A DNA stretch of 64,000 nt, taken from assembly GCA_964036275.1 (NCBI GenBank), contig OZ038434.1, forward strand, positions 22,805,879 through 22,869,878, written 5' to 3'. A program made the position numbers and the translations under genes. This DNA comes from Litoditis marina. Its lineage: Eukaryota > Nematoda > Chromadorea > Rhabditida > Rhabditidae. Of this stretch, positions 19,701 through 32,400 are shown piece after piece. Positions within the stretch are counted from its first letter, which is position 1. Every line of letters begins with the position of its first letter. The notes beneath the pieces are model-generated. The model was not told the origin of the DNA and searched no databases. It saw only the letters and a program-made list of their open reading frames with translations.

Positions 19701-22700
19701 AATCAAAACAATCTGGTTAAGCCCAAACTAAGGTGGTTAACGTAAAATTGGGCGTAGATAACGAATATCTATGTTTCGTGACCATAAATTTAGTCTAGAG
19801 TGTTCAAAAATCGATAACTAGTTTCTGGTAGTTCAATTTAACGACCTAAATGAAATACCTCTTCTGAAGGTCTGGTTAGGCCCAAAATAAATTAGTTAGA
19901 GTAGAATTAGGTGTAGAAAACGATTAGAGAGGTTTCGAGACCAATCATATGGCCCAGAACGCTCAAAAATCATTAACTAATTTCTACTCGTACGAGAATA
20001 CGAGTTGAATCGAAATATACATTCTGGATGTCTGATTAGATCTAAATTAAGTCAACTAGGGTAGAAAAATACGTAGAAAACGATTATCTACTTTTTAAAA
20101 CTATCCGATTAGTTTAAACCCTACTTTGGCCTATTTTACGGTGCCAACTTTCCCCAAACACAGCAGAAGTCAAAGACAGTCTGACAAATGAACAAAAGTT
20201 CGAAAGGGCCATAAAACCGATCGAACATTTGTCCAGCAGTCCTACAATCTTATTTCTACAAAGTGTACAATCTCATTTCTACAAAGTGCGTGGGAATGAA
20301 AGCCCGGCGTGCCCTTTACTTGTAAAGCATGCGCGCATCACGTGGACAGCACGTTTACGGGTGCCGCCAAAGGCTGGTGGTAATTAAAATTGGCAGACAA
20401 ATAGAGAGAGATGTATAGAGAAAGATAGAAAAAGAGAGAGAGAGGGGAGAGAGGGGGGGGGAGGGGAGAGAGAGAAGGAGAGGGAGAGAGAAAGAAAGAG
20501 AAGAGAAGAGAGAGAGAACAGAGCACAGACACGTTTTTTGATTTGAAAATAATAATACACTTATTCCTCCCAAAACCCAAACCCAATATTCTACCTGTTT
20601 CCAAAGCGCGAAATTACGTCCCGGACTTAGTAGGTTTTCGTCATTTTTCAGAATTTCAAACGCCTTTTTCTCCATAAACACCCCCCTGACCCCCCATCTA
20701 ATTGGCTTTTAAATCGTAGACAATTTTGGGAAGTTTATTCTGACCCGCTCATCTTAGGTGTAAGTAGTCATTTTAGTCTTGAAAATAGGAGAGTTAGGCG
20801 AAATTTCACCCAATTTTTGAATCACTACTTTATATGTAAACATACATGTATCGTTTACATCTATTTTATAGTGCTCCCCACGGCGCATAGTTTGAATCCA
20901 AAATTAATATCGAATCTCAATCTTAAGAGGTCAAAACTCGACATCTAGTTTGCACGTAAAATTTTACGTGCAGAATCAAAACAATCTGGTTAAGCCCAAA
21001 CTAAGGTGGTTAACGTAAAATTGGGCGTAGATAACGAATATCTATGTTTCGTGACCATAAATTTAGTCTAGAGTGTTCAAAAATCGATAACTAGTTTCTG
21101 GTAGTTCAATTTAACGACCTAAATGAAATACCTCTTCTGAAGGTCTGGTTAGGCCCAAAATAAATTAGTTAGAGTAGAATTAGGTGTAGAAAACGATTAG
21201 AGAGGTTTCGAGACCAATCATATGGCCCAGAACGCTCAAAAATCATTAACTAATTTCTACTCGTACGAGAATACGAGTTGAATCGAAATATACATTCTGG
21301 ATGTCTGATTAGATCTAAATTAAGTCAACTAGGGTAGAAAAATACGTAGAAAACGATTATCTACTTTTTAAAACTATCCGATTAGTTTAAACCCTACTTT
21401 GGCCTATTTTACGGTGCCAACTTTCCCCAAACACAGCAGAAGTCAAAGACAGTCTGACAAATGAACAAAAGTTCGAAAGGGCCATAAAACCGATCGAACA
21501 TTTGTCCAGCAGTCCTACAATCTTATTTCTACAAAGTGTACAATCTCATTTCTACAAAGTGCGTGGGAATGAAAGCCCGGCGTGCCCTTTACTTGTAAAG
21601 CATGCGCGCATCACGTGGACAGCACGTTTACGGGTGCCGCCAAAGGCTGGTGGTAATTAAAATTGGCAGACAAATAGAGAGAGATGTATAGAGAAAGATA
21701 GAAAAAGAGAGAGAGAGGGGAGAGAGGGGGGGGGGAGGGGAGAGAGAGAAGGAGAGGGAGAGAGAAAGAAAGAGAAGAGAAGAGAGAGAGAACAGAGCAC
21801 AGACACGTTTTTTGATTTGAAAATAATAATACACTTATTCCTCCCAAAACCCAAACCCAATATTCTACCTGTTTCCAAAGCGCGAAATTACGTCCCGGAC
21901 TTAGTAGGTTTTCGTCATTTTTCAGAATTTCAAACGCCTTTTTCTCCATAAACACCCCCCTGACCCCCCATCTAATTGGCTTTTAAATCGTAGACAATTT
22001 TGGGAAGTTTATTCTGACCCGCTCATCTTAGGTGTAAGTAGTCATTTTAGTCTTGAAAATAGGAGAGTTAGGCGAAATTTCACCCAATTTTTGAATCACT
22101 ACTTTATATGTAAACATACATGTATCGTTTACATCTATTTTATAGTGCTCCCCACGGCGCATAGTTTGAATCCAAAATTAATATCGAATCTCAATCTTAA
22201 GAGGTCAAAACTCGACATCTAGTTTGCACGTAAAATTTTACGTGCAGAATCAAAACAATCTGGTTAAGCCCAAACTAAGGTGGTTAACGTAAAATTGGGC
22301 GTAGATAACGAATATCTATGTTTCGTGACCATAAATTTAGTCTAGAGTGTTCAAAAATCGATAACTAGTTTCTGGTAGTTCAATTTAACGACCTAAATGA
22401 AATACCTCTTCTGAAGGTCTGGTTAGGCCCAAAATAAATTAGTTAGAGTAGAATTAGGTGTAGAAAACGATTAGAGAGGTTTCGAGACCAATCATATGGC
22501 CCAGAACGCTCAAAAATCATTAACTAATTTCTACTCGTACGAGAATACGAGTTGAATCGAAATATACATTCTGGATGTCTGATTAGATCTAAATTAAGTC
22601 AACTAGGGTAGAAAAATACGTAGAAAACGATTATCTACTTTTTAAAACTATCCGATTAGTTTAAACCCTACTTTGGCCTATTTTACGGTGCCAACTTTCC

Positions 22701-24195
22701 CCAAACACAGCAGAAGTCAAAGACAGTCTGACAAATGAACAAAAGTTCGAAAGGGCCATAAAACCGATCGAACATTTGTCCAGCAGTCCTACAATCTTAT
22801 TTCTACAAAGTGTACAATCTCATTTCTACAAAGTGCGTGGGAATGAAAGCCCGGCGTGCCCTTTACTTGTAAAGCATGCGCGCATCACGTGGACAGCACG
22901 TTTACGGGTGCCGCCAAAGGCTGGTGGTAATTAAAATTGGCAGACAAATAGAGAGAGATGTATAGAGAAAGATAGAAAAAGAGAGAGAGAGGGGAGAGAG
23001 GGGGGGGGGGAGGGGAGAGAGAGAAGGAGAGGGAGAGAGAAAGAAAGAGAAGAGAAGAGAGAGAGAACAGAGCACAGACACGTTTTTTGATTTGAAAATA
23101 ATAATACACTTATTCCTCCCAAAACCCAAACCCAATATTCTACCTGTTTCCAAAGCGCGAAATTACGTCCCGGACTTAGTAGGTTTTCGTCATTTTTCAG
23201 AATTTCAAACGCCTTTTTCTCCATAAACACCCCCCTGACCCCCCATCTAATTGGCTTTTAAATCGTAGACAATTTTGGGAAGTTTATTCTGACCCGCTCA
23301 TCTTAGGTGTAAGTAGTCATTTTAGTCTTGAAAATAGGAGAGTTAGGCGAAATTTCACCCAATTTTTGAATCACTACTTTATATGTAAACATACATGTAT
23401 CGTTTACATCTATTTTATAGTGCTCCCCACGGCGCATAGTTTGAATCCAAAATTAATATCGAATCTCAATCTTAAGAGGTCAAAACTCGACATCTAGTTT
23501 GCACGTAAAATTTTACGTGCAGAATCAAAACAATCTGGTTAAGCCCAAACTAAGGTGGTTAACGTAAAATTGGGCGTAGATAACGAATATCTATGTTTCG
23601 TGACCATAAATTTAGTCTAGAGTGTTCAAAAATCGATAACTAGTTTCTGGTAGTTCAATTTAACGACCTAAATGAAATACCTCTTCTGAAGGTCTGGTTA
23701 GGCCCAAAATAAATTAGTTAGAGTAGAATTAGGTGTAGAAAACGATTAGAGAGGTTTCGAGACCAATCATATGGCCCAGAACGCTCAAAAATCATTAACT
23801 AATTTCTACTCGTACGAGAATACGAGTTGAATCGAAATATACATTCTGGATGTCTGATTAGATCTAAATTAAGTCAACTAGGGTAGAAAAATACGTAGAA
23901 AACGATTATCTACTTTTTAAAACTATCCGATTAGTTTAAACCCTACTTTGGCCTATTTTACGGTGCCAACTTTCCCCAAACACAGCAGAAGTCAAAGACA
24001 GTCTGACAAATGAACAAAAGTTCGAAAGGGCCATAAAACCGATCGAACATTTGTCCAGCAGTCCTACAATCTTATTTCTACAAAGTGTACAATCTCATTT
24101 CTACAAAGTGCGTGGGAATGAAAGCCCGGCGTGCCCTTTACTTGTAAAGCATGCGCGCATCACGTGGACAGCACGTTTACGGGTGCCGCCAAAGG

Positions 24196-24252
24196 CTGGT
24201 GCTAATTAAAATTAGCAGATTAATAGAGAGAGATGTATAGAAAGAGATACAA

Positions 24253-24298
<46 letters not shown>

Positions 24299-25357
24299 AG
24301 AGAAAGAAAGAAAGAAGAGAAGATGGCGCAGAAACTGACCTAAACTCAAAAGTAGTTTTTTTTAAATGAAATGCGATTTTAAATTGTATTGCATCCAATC
24401 ACTAGTCACATCCCCCACTCAACGAAAGTAGTCTTTTGTCGGTTAAGGTGGATGGGGGGATAGATAGTAGGTTTTAACAATTTTTTCACTTTTCAACTGC
24501 CTTTTTCTCCATAAACACCCCCCTAACCCCCCATCGATTTTGCTCTCTAATTGTAGACCAGCCCAGCGAAATTCTTGTGACTTGGCCGTGTCAAGTCAAG
24601 TTTTCATTTTCGTCTCGAAAAGGGGGTAGATAACTTTATTTTCTGAACCATTATTTTGTATACAAACCTACAGTTATCAGTCTCACGTATTGTATGCAGA
24701 TTAGAATTCTAAGTGGATTAGGCCAAAAATTTAACAAAATCGCCCACCCAGAACGCTCAAAAATCAATAATTAGCTATTCGTACGAGAATACGAGGTGGA
24801 TTAAATACCCATTCTGGATGTCTGGTTAAGTTCATTTAAGGTAGTTAGGGTAGAATTAGGTGTAGAAAACGATTAGAGAGGTTTCGAGACCAATAATATA
24901 GTCCAGAACGCTCAAAAATCAATAACTAGTTTCTACTCGTACGAGAATACGAGTTGAATCGAAATATACATTCTGGATGCCTGATTAGATCTAAATTGAG
25001 TCAACTGGGGTAGAAAAATACGTAGAAAACGATTATCTACTTTTTAAAACTATCTGACTAGTTGTAACCCTACTTTAACCTATTTTTACGGTGCGAGCTT
25101 TCCCCAAACACAGCAGAACTGAAAGACAGTCAGACAATTGACCAAAAGTTCGAAAGGGTCATAAAACCAATCAAACAATTGTCCAACAATCCTACAATCT
25201 TATTTCTACAAAGTGCGTGGGAATAAAAGCCCGGCGTGCCCTTTACTTGTGAAACATGCGCGCATCACGTGGACAGCACGTTTACGGGTGCCGCCAAACG
25301 CTGGTGCTAATTAAAATTAGCAGATTAATAGAGAGAGATGTATAGAAAGAGATACAA

Positions 25358-25405
<48 letters not shown>

Positions 25406-25629
25406 AGAGAAAGAAAGAAAGAAGAGAAGATGGCGCAGAAACTGACCTAAACTCAAAAGTAGTTTTTTTTAAATGAAATGCGATTTTAAATTGTATTGCA
25501 TCCAATCACTAGTCACATCCCCCACTCAACGAAAGTAGTCTTTTGTCGGTTAAGGTGGATGGGGGGATAGATAGTAGGTTTTAACAATTTTTTCACTTTT
25601 CAACTGCCTTTTTCTCCATAAACACCCCC
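24196..25629 (+). repeat. Return to class A' (chimeric monomer plus one A' monomer)
   Basis: After a B-type first half and GC core, the sequence becomes A'-type between 24195 and 24202 ('aaagg' is B-like, 'gctaatt' is A'-like). It continues through an A' GA tract and A' segment, then one further A' monomer starting near 24565 with its core at 25255. It returns to class B in the C-run at about 25629. Diagnostic bases (GCTATTCG, 'tacaatctta') resemble the A' monomer starting at 14539. Confidence 0.9.
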
Positions 25630-26480
25630 CTGACCCCCCATCTAATTGGCTTTTAAATCGTAGACAATTTTGGGAAGTTTATTCTGACCCGCTCATCTTA
25701 GGTGTAAGTAGTCATTTTAGTCTTGAAAATAGGAGAGTTAGGCGAAATTTCACCCAATTTTTGAATCACTACTTTATATGTAAACATACATGTATCGTTT
25801 ACATCTATTTTATAGTGCTCCCCACGGCGCATAGTTTGAATCCAAAATTAATATCGAATCTCAATCTTAAGAGGTCAAAACTCGACATCTAGTTTGCACG
25901 TAAAATTTTACGTGCAGAATCAAAACAATCTGGTTAAGCCCAAACTAAGGTGGTTAACGTAAAATTGGGCGTAGATAACGAATATCTATGTTTCGTGACC
26001 ATAAATTTAGTCTAGAGTGTTCAAAAATCGATAACTAGTTTCTGGTAGTTCAATTTAACGACCTAAATGAAATACCTCTTCTGAAGGTCTGGTTAGGCCC
26101 AAAATAAATTAGTTAGAGTAGAATTAGGTGTAGAAAACGATTAGAGAGGTTTCGAGACCAATCATATGGCCCAGAACGCTCAAAAATCATTAACTAATTT
26201 CTACTCGTACGAGAATACGAGTTGAATCGAAATATACATTCTGGATGTCTGATTAGATCTAAATTAAGTCAACTAGGGTAGAAAAATACGTAGAAAACGA
26301 TTATCTACTTTTTAAAACTATCCGATTAGTTTAAACCCTACTTTGGCCTATTTTACGGTGCCAACTTTCCCCAAACACAGCAGAAGTCAAAGACAGTCTG
26401 ACAAATGAACAAAAGTTCGAAAGGGCCATAAAACCGATCGAACATTTGTCCAGCAGTCCTACAATCTTATTTCTACAAAG
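25630..26480 (+). repeat. Short class B segment
   Basis: B-type sequence from 'tgaccccccatctaattgg' through all three sub-repeats. The change to B' falls between about 26460 and 26485, inside the duplicated 22-bp piece about 60 bp before the GC core: the first copy is B-like ('cctacaatctta') and the second is B'-like ('taaaatctta'). Confidence 0.85.
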
Positions 26481-29400
26481 TGTAAAATCTTATTTCTACA
26501 AAGTGCGTGGGAATAAAAGCCCGACGTGCCCTTTCTTGTAAAGCATGCGCGCATCACGTGGACAGCACGTTTACGGGTGCCGCCAAAGGCTGGTGGTAAT
26601 TAAAATTAGCAGACAAATAGAGAGAGATGTATAGAAAGAGATACAAAAAGATAGAGAGAGAGGGGAGAGAGAGGGGGAGAGAGAGAAGGAGAAGACAAGA
26701 GAGAGAGAAGAGAAGAGAGAGAGAGAGAGAGAGAGAGAAGAGAGCACAGACACGTTTTTTGATTTAAAAATAATAATACACTTATTCCTCCCGAAACCAA
26801 AACCCAATATTCTACCTGTTTCCAAAGCGCAAAATTACGTCCCGGACTTAGTAGGTTTTCGTCATTTTTCAGAATTTCAAACGCCTTTTTCTCCATAAAC
26901 ACCCCCCTGACCCCCCATCTAATTGGCTTTCAAATCGTAGACAATTTTGGGAAGTTTATTCTGACCCGCTCATCTTAGGTGTGAGTAGTCATTTTAGTCT
27001 TGAAAATAGGAGAGTTAGGCGAAATTTCACCCAATTTTTGAATCACTACTTTATATGTAAACATACATTTATCGTTTACATCTATTCTATAGTGCTCCCC
27101 ACGGCGCATAGTTTGAATCCAAAATTAATATCGATTCTCAATCTTAAGAGGTCAAAAATCGATATCTAGTTTGCACGTAAAATTTTACGTGCAGAATCAA
27201 AACAATCTGGTTAAGCCCAAACTAAGGTAGTTAACGTTAAATTGGGCGTAGATAACGAATATCTATGTCTCGTGACCATAAATTTGATCTAGAGTGCTCA
27301 AAAATCGATAACCAGTTTCTGGTAGTTCAATTCAACGACCTAAATGAAATACCCATTCTGGATGGCTGGTTAGACCCAAAATAAGGTAGTTAGGGTAGAA
27401 TTAGGTGTAGAAAACAGTTAGAGAGGTTTCGAGACCAATAATATAGTCCAGAACGCTCAAAAATCAATAACTAGTTTCTACTCGTACGAGAATACGAGTT
27501 GAATCGAAATATACATTCTGGATGTCTGGTTAGATCTAAATTAATTTAACTAGGGTAGAAAAATACGTGGAAAATTATTAGCTACTTTTTGAAACCATCC
27601 GAGTAGGTTTTACCCTACTTTAACCTATTTTACGGTGCGAGTTTTCCCCAAACACAGCAGAACTTAAAGACAGTCAGACAATTGACCAAAAGTTCGAAAG
27701 GGTCATAAAACCAATCGAACAATTGTCCAACAATCCAACAATCTTATTTCTACAAAGTGTAAAATCTTATTTCTACAAAGTGCGTGGGAATAAAAGCCCG
27801 ACGTGCCCTTTCTTGTAAAGCATGCGCGCATCACGTGGACAGCACGTTTACGGGTGCCGCCAAAGGCTGGTGGTAATTAAAATTAGCAGACAAATAGAGA
27901 GAGATGTATAGAAAGAGATACAAAAAGATAGAGAGAGAGGGGAGAGAGAGGGGGAGAGAGAGAAGGAGAAGACAAGAGAGAGAGAAGAGAAGAGAGAGAG
28001 AGAGAGAGAGAGAAGAGAGCACAGACACGTTTTTTGATTTAAAAATAATAATACACTTATTCCTCCCGAAACCAAAACCCAATATTCTACCTGTTTCCAA
28101 AGCGCAAAATTACGTCCCGGACTTAGTAGGTTTTCGTCATTTTTCAGAATTTCAAACGCCTTTTTCTCCATAAACACCCCCCTGACCCCCCATCTAATTG
28201 GCTTTCAAATCGTAGACAATTTTGGGAAGTTTATTCTGACCCGCTCATCTTAGGTGTGAGTAGTCATTTTAGTCTTGAAAATAGGAGAGTTAGGCGAAAT
28301 TTCACCCAATTTTTGAATCACTACTTTATATGTAAACATACATTTATCGTTTACATCTATTCTATAGTGCTCCCCACGGCGCATAGTTTGAATCCAAAAT
28401 TAATATCGATTCTCAATCTTAAGAGGTCAAAAATCGATATCTAGTTTGCACGTAAAATTTTACGTGCAGAATCAAAACAATCTGGTTAAGCCCAAACTAA
28501 GGTAGTTAACGTTAAATTGGGCGTAGATAACGAATATCTATGTCTCGTGACCATAAATTTGATCTAGAGTGCTCAAAAATCGATAACCAGTTTCTGGTAG
28601 TTCAATTCAACGACCTAAATGAAATACCCATTCTGGATGGCTGGTTAGACCCAAAATAAGGTAGTTAGGGTAGAATTAGGTGTAGAAAACAGTTAGAGAG
28701 GTTTCGAGACCAATAATATAGTCCAGAACGCTCAAAAATCAATAACTAGTTTCTACTCGTACGAGAATACGAGTTGAATCGAAATATACATTCTGGATGT
28801 CTGGTTAGATCTGAATTAATTTAACTAGGGTAGAAAAATACGTGGAAAATTATTAGCTACTTTTTGAAACCATCCGAGTAGGTTTTACCCTACTTTAACC
28901 TATTTTACGGTGCGAGTTTTCCCCAAACACAGCAGAACTTAAAGACAGTCAGACAATTGACCAAAAGTTCGAAAGGGTCATAAAACCAATCGAACAATTG
29001 TCCAACAATCCAACAATCTTATTTCTACAAAGTGTAAAATCTTATTTCTACAAAGTGCGTGGGAATAAAAGCCCGACGTGCCCTTTCTTGTAAAGCATGC
29101 GCGCATCACGTGGACAGCACGTTTACGGGTGCCGCCAAAGGCTGGTGGTAATTAAAATTAGCAGACAAATAGAGAGAGATGTATAGAAAGAGATACAAAA
29201 AGATAGAGAGAGAGGGGAGAGAGAGGGGGAGAGAGAGAAGGAGAAGACAAGAGAGAGAGAAGAGAAGAGAGAGAGAGAGAGAGAGAGAAGAGAGCACAGA
29301 CACGTTTTTTGATTTAAAAATAATAATACACTTATTCCTCCCGAAACCAAAACCCAATATTCTACCTGTTTCCAAAGCGCAAAATTACGTCCCGGACTTA

Positions 29401-32400
29401 GTAGGTTTTCGTCATTTTTCAGAATTTCAAACGCCTTTTTCTCCATAAACACCCCCCTGACCCCCCATCTAATTGGCTTTCAAATCGTAGACAATTTTGG
29501 GAAGTTTATTCTGACCCGCTCATCTTAGGTGTGAGTAGTCATTTTAGTCTTGAAAATAGGAGAGTTAGGCGAAATTTCACCCAATTTTTGAATCACTACT
29601 TTATATGTAAACATACATTTATCGTTTACATCTATTCTATAGGTGCTCCCCACGGCGCATAGTTGAATCCAAAATTAATATCGATTCTCAATCTTAAGAG
29701 GTCAAAAATCGATATCTAGTTTGCACGTAAAATTTTACGTGCAGAATCAAAACAATCTGGTTAAGCCCAAACTAAGGTAGTTAACGTTAAATTGGGCGTA
29801 GATAACGAATATCTATGTCTCGTGACCATAAATTTGATCTAGAGTGCTCAAAAATCGATAACCAGTTTCTGGTAGTTCAATTCAACGACCTAAATGAAAT
29901 ACCCATTCTGGATGGCTGGTTAGACCCAAAATAAGGGTAGTTAGGGTAGAATTAGGTGTAGAAAACAGTTAGAGAGGTTTCGAGACCAATAATATAGTCC
30001 AGAACGCTCAAAATCAATAACTAGTTTCTACTCGTACGAGAATACGAGTTGAATCGAAATATACATTCTGGATGTCTGGTTAGATCTGAATTAATTTAAC
30101 TAGGGTAGAAAAATACGTGGAAAATTATTAGCTACTTTTGAAACCATCCGAGTAGGTTTTACCCTACTTTAACCTATTTTACGGTGCGAGTTTTCCCCAA
30201 ACACAGCAGAACTTAAAGACAGTCAGACAATTGACCAAAAGTTCGAAAGGGTCATAAAACCAATCGAACAATTGTCAACAATCCAACAATCTTATTTCTA
30301 CAAAGTGTAAAATCTTATTTCTACAAAGTGCGTGGGAATAAAAGCCCGACGTGCCCTTTCTTGTAAAGCATGCGCGCATCACGTGGACAGCACGTTTACG
30401 GGTGCCGCCAAAGGCTGGTGGTAATTAAAATTAGCAGACAAATAGAGAGAGATGTATAGAAAGAGATACAAAAAGATAGAGAGAGAGGGGAGAGAGAGGG
30501 GGAGAGAGAGAAGGAGAAGACAAGAGAGAGAGAAGAGAAGAGAGAGAGAGAGAGAGAGAGAAGAGAGCACAGACACGTTTTTTGATTTAAAAATAATAAT
30601 ACACTTATTCCTCCCGAAACCAAAACCCAATATTCTACCTGTTTCCAAAGCGCAAAATTACGTCCCGGACTTAGTAGGTTTTCGTCATTTTTCAGAATTT
30701 CAAACGCCTTTTTCTCCATAAACACCCCCCTGACCCCCCATCTAATTGGCTTTCAAATCGTAGACAATTTTGGGGAAGTTTATTCTGACCCGCTCATCTT
30801 AGGTGTGAGTAGTCATTTTAGTCTTGAAAATAGGAGAGTTAGGCGAAATTTCACCCAATTTTTGAATCACTACGTTTATATGTAAACATACATTTATCGT
30901 TTACATCTATTCTATAGTGCTCCCCACGGCGCATAGTTTGAATCCAAAATTAATATCGATTCTCAATCTTAAGAGGTCAAAAATCGATATCTAGTTTGCA
31001 CGTAAAATTTACGTGCAGAATCAAAACAATCTGGTTAAGCCCAAACTAAGGTAGTTAACGTTAAATTGGGCGTAGATAACGAATATCTATGTCTCGTGAC
31101 CATAAATTTGATCTAGAGTGCTCAAAAATCGATAACCAGTTTCTGGTAGTTCAATTCAACGACCTAAATGAAATACCCATTCTGGATGGCTGGTTAGACC
31201 CAAAATAAGGTAGTTAGGGTAGAATTAGGTGTAGAAAACAGTTAGAGAGGTTTCGAGACCAATAATATAGTCCAGAACGCTCAAAAATCAATAACTAGTT
31301 TCTACTCGTACGAGAATACGAGTTGAATCGAAATATACATTCTGGATGTCTGGTTAGATCTGAATTAATTTAACTAGGGTAGAAAAATACGTGGAAAATT
31401 ATTAGCTACTTTTTGAAACCATCCGAGTAGGTTTTACCCTACTTTAACCTATTTTACGGTGCGAGTTTTCCCAAACACAGCAGAACTTAAAGACAGTCAG
31501 ACAATTGACCAAAAGTTCGAAAGGGTCATAAAACCAATCGAACAATTGTCCAACAATCCAACAATCTTATGTTCTACAAAGTGTAAAATCTTATTTCTAC
31601 AAAGTGCGTGGGAATAAAAGCCGACGTGCCTTTCTTGTAAAGCATGCGCGCATCACGTGGACAGCACGTTACGGGTGCCGCCAAAGGCTGGTGGTAATTA
31701 AAATTAGCAGACAAATAGAGAGAGATGTATAGAAAGAGATACAAAAAGATAGAGAGAGAGGGGAGAGAGAGGGGGAGAGAGAGAAGGAGAAGACAAGAGA
31801 GAGAGAAGAGAAGAGAGAGAGAGAGAGAGAGAAGAGAGCACAGACACGTTTTTTGATTTAAAAATAATAATACACTTATTCCTCCGAAACCAAAACCCAA
31901 TATTCTACCTGTTTCCAAAGCGCAAAATTACGTCCCGGACTTAGTAGGTTTTCGTCATTTTTCAGAATTTCAACGCCTTTTTCTCCATAAACACCCCTGA
32001 CCCCCATCTAATTGGCTTTCAAATCGTAGACAATTTTGGGAAGTTTATTCTGACCCGCTCATCTTAGGTGTGAGTAGTCATTTTAGTCTTGAAAATAGGA
32101 GAGTTAGGCGAAATTTCACCAATTTTTGAATCACTACTTTATATGTAAACATACATTTATCGTTTACATCTATTCTATAGTGCTCCCCACGGCGCATAGT
32201 TTGAATCAAAATTAATATCGATTCTCAATCTTAAGAGGTCAAAATCGATATCTAGTTTGCACGTAAAATTTTACGTGCAGAATCAAAACAATCTGGTTAA
32301 GCCCAAACTAAGGTAGTTAACGTTAAATTGGGCGTAGATAACGAATATCTATGTCTCGTGACCATAAATTTGATCTAGAGTGCTCAAAAATCGATAACCA

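Larger units (their letters stand above)
15600..24195 (+). repeat. Megasatellite block B, about 6.7 monomers of 1273 bp
   Basis: The marker 'taattggctttt' occurs near 15610, 16880, 18153, 19426, 20699, 21973 and 23248. Class B has three sub-repeats, the first with the 20-bp perfect palindrome. Its GC core is preceded by two copies of a 22-bp piece ('acaatcttatttctacaaag' and 'acaatctcatttctacaaag'). After the GA tract comes a B-specific segment ('cagagcacagacacg' to 'gcgaaattacgtcccgg'). The G-run in the purine tract is 9, 9, 9, 9, 10 and 11 long in successive monomers. The last monomer is chimeric and changes to A' just after its GC core. Confidence 0.95.

Noticed and set aside
27904..28173. 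Recurring R/E-rich open frames of 73-89 codons on the opposite strand
   Set aside because: These are direct translation of GA repeats (RERERE), with no independent sign of coding.
27831..28177. Recurring open frames of 82-118 codons on the minus strand of the left arm (plus strand of the right arm), running from 'MFMEKKAFEILKND' into S/L/P runs
   Set aside because: Their length comes from the purine tract, which lacks stop codons, and they overlap in two frames. Frame and length change with every indel in the tract. They recur only because the satellite monomers are copies.
28256..28444. Recurring 62-codon frame beginning MSSHFSLENRRVRRNF
   Set aside because: It starts only with GTG, appears in one satellite class, has no recognisable domain, and ends inside sub-repeat sequence.
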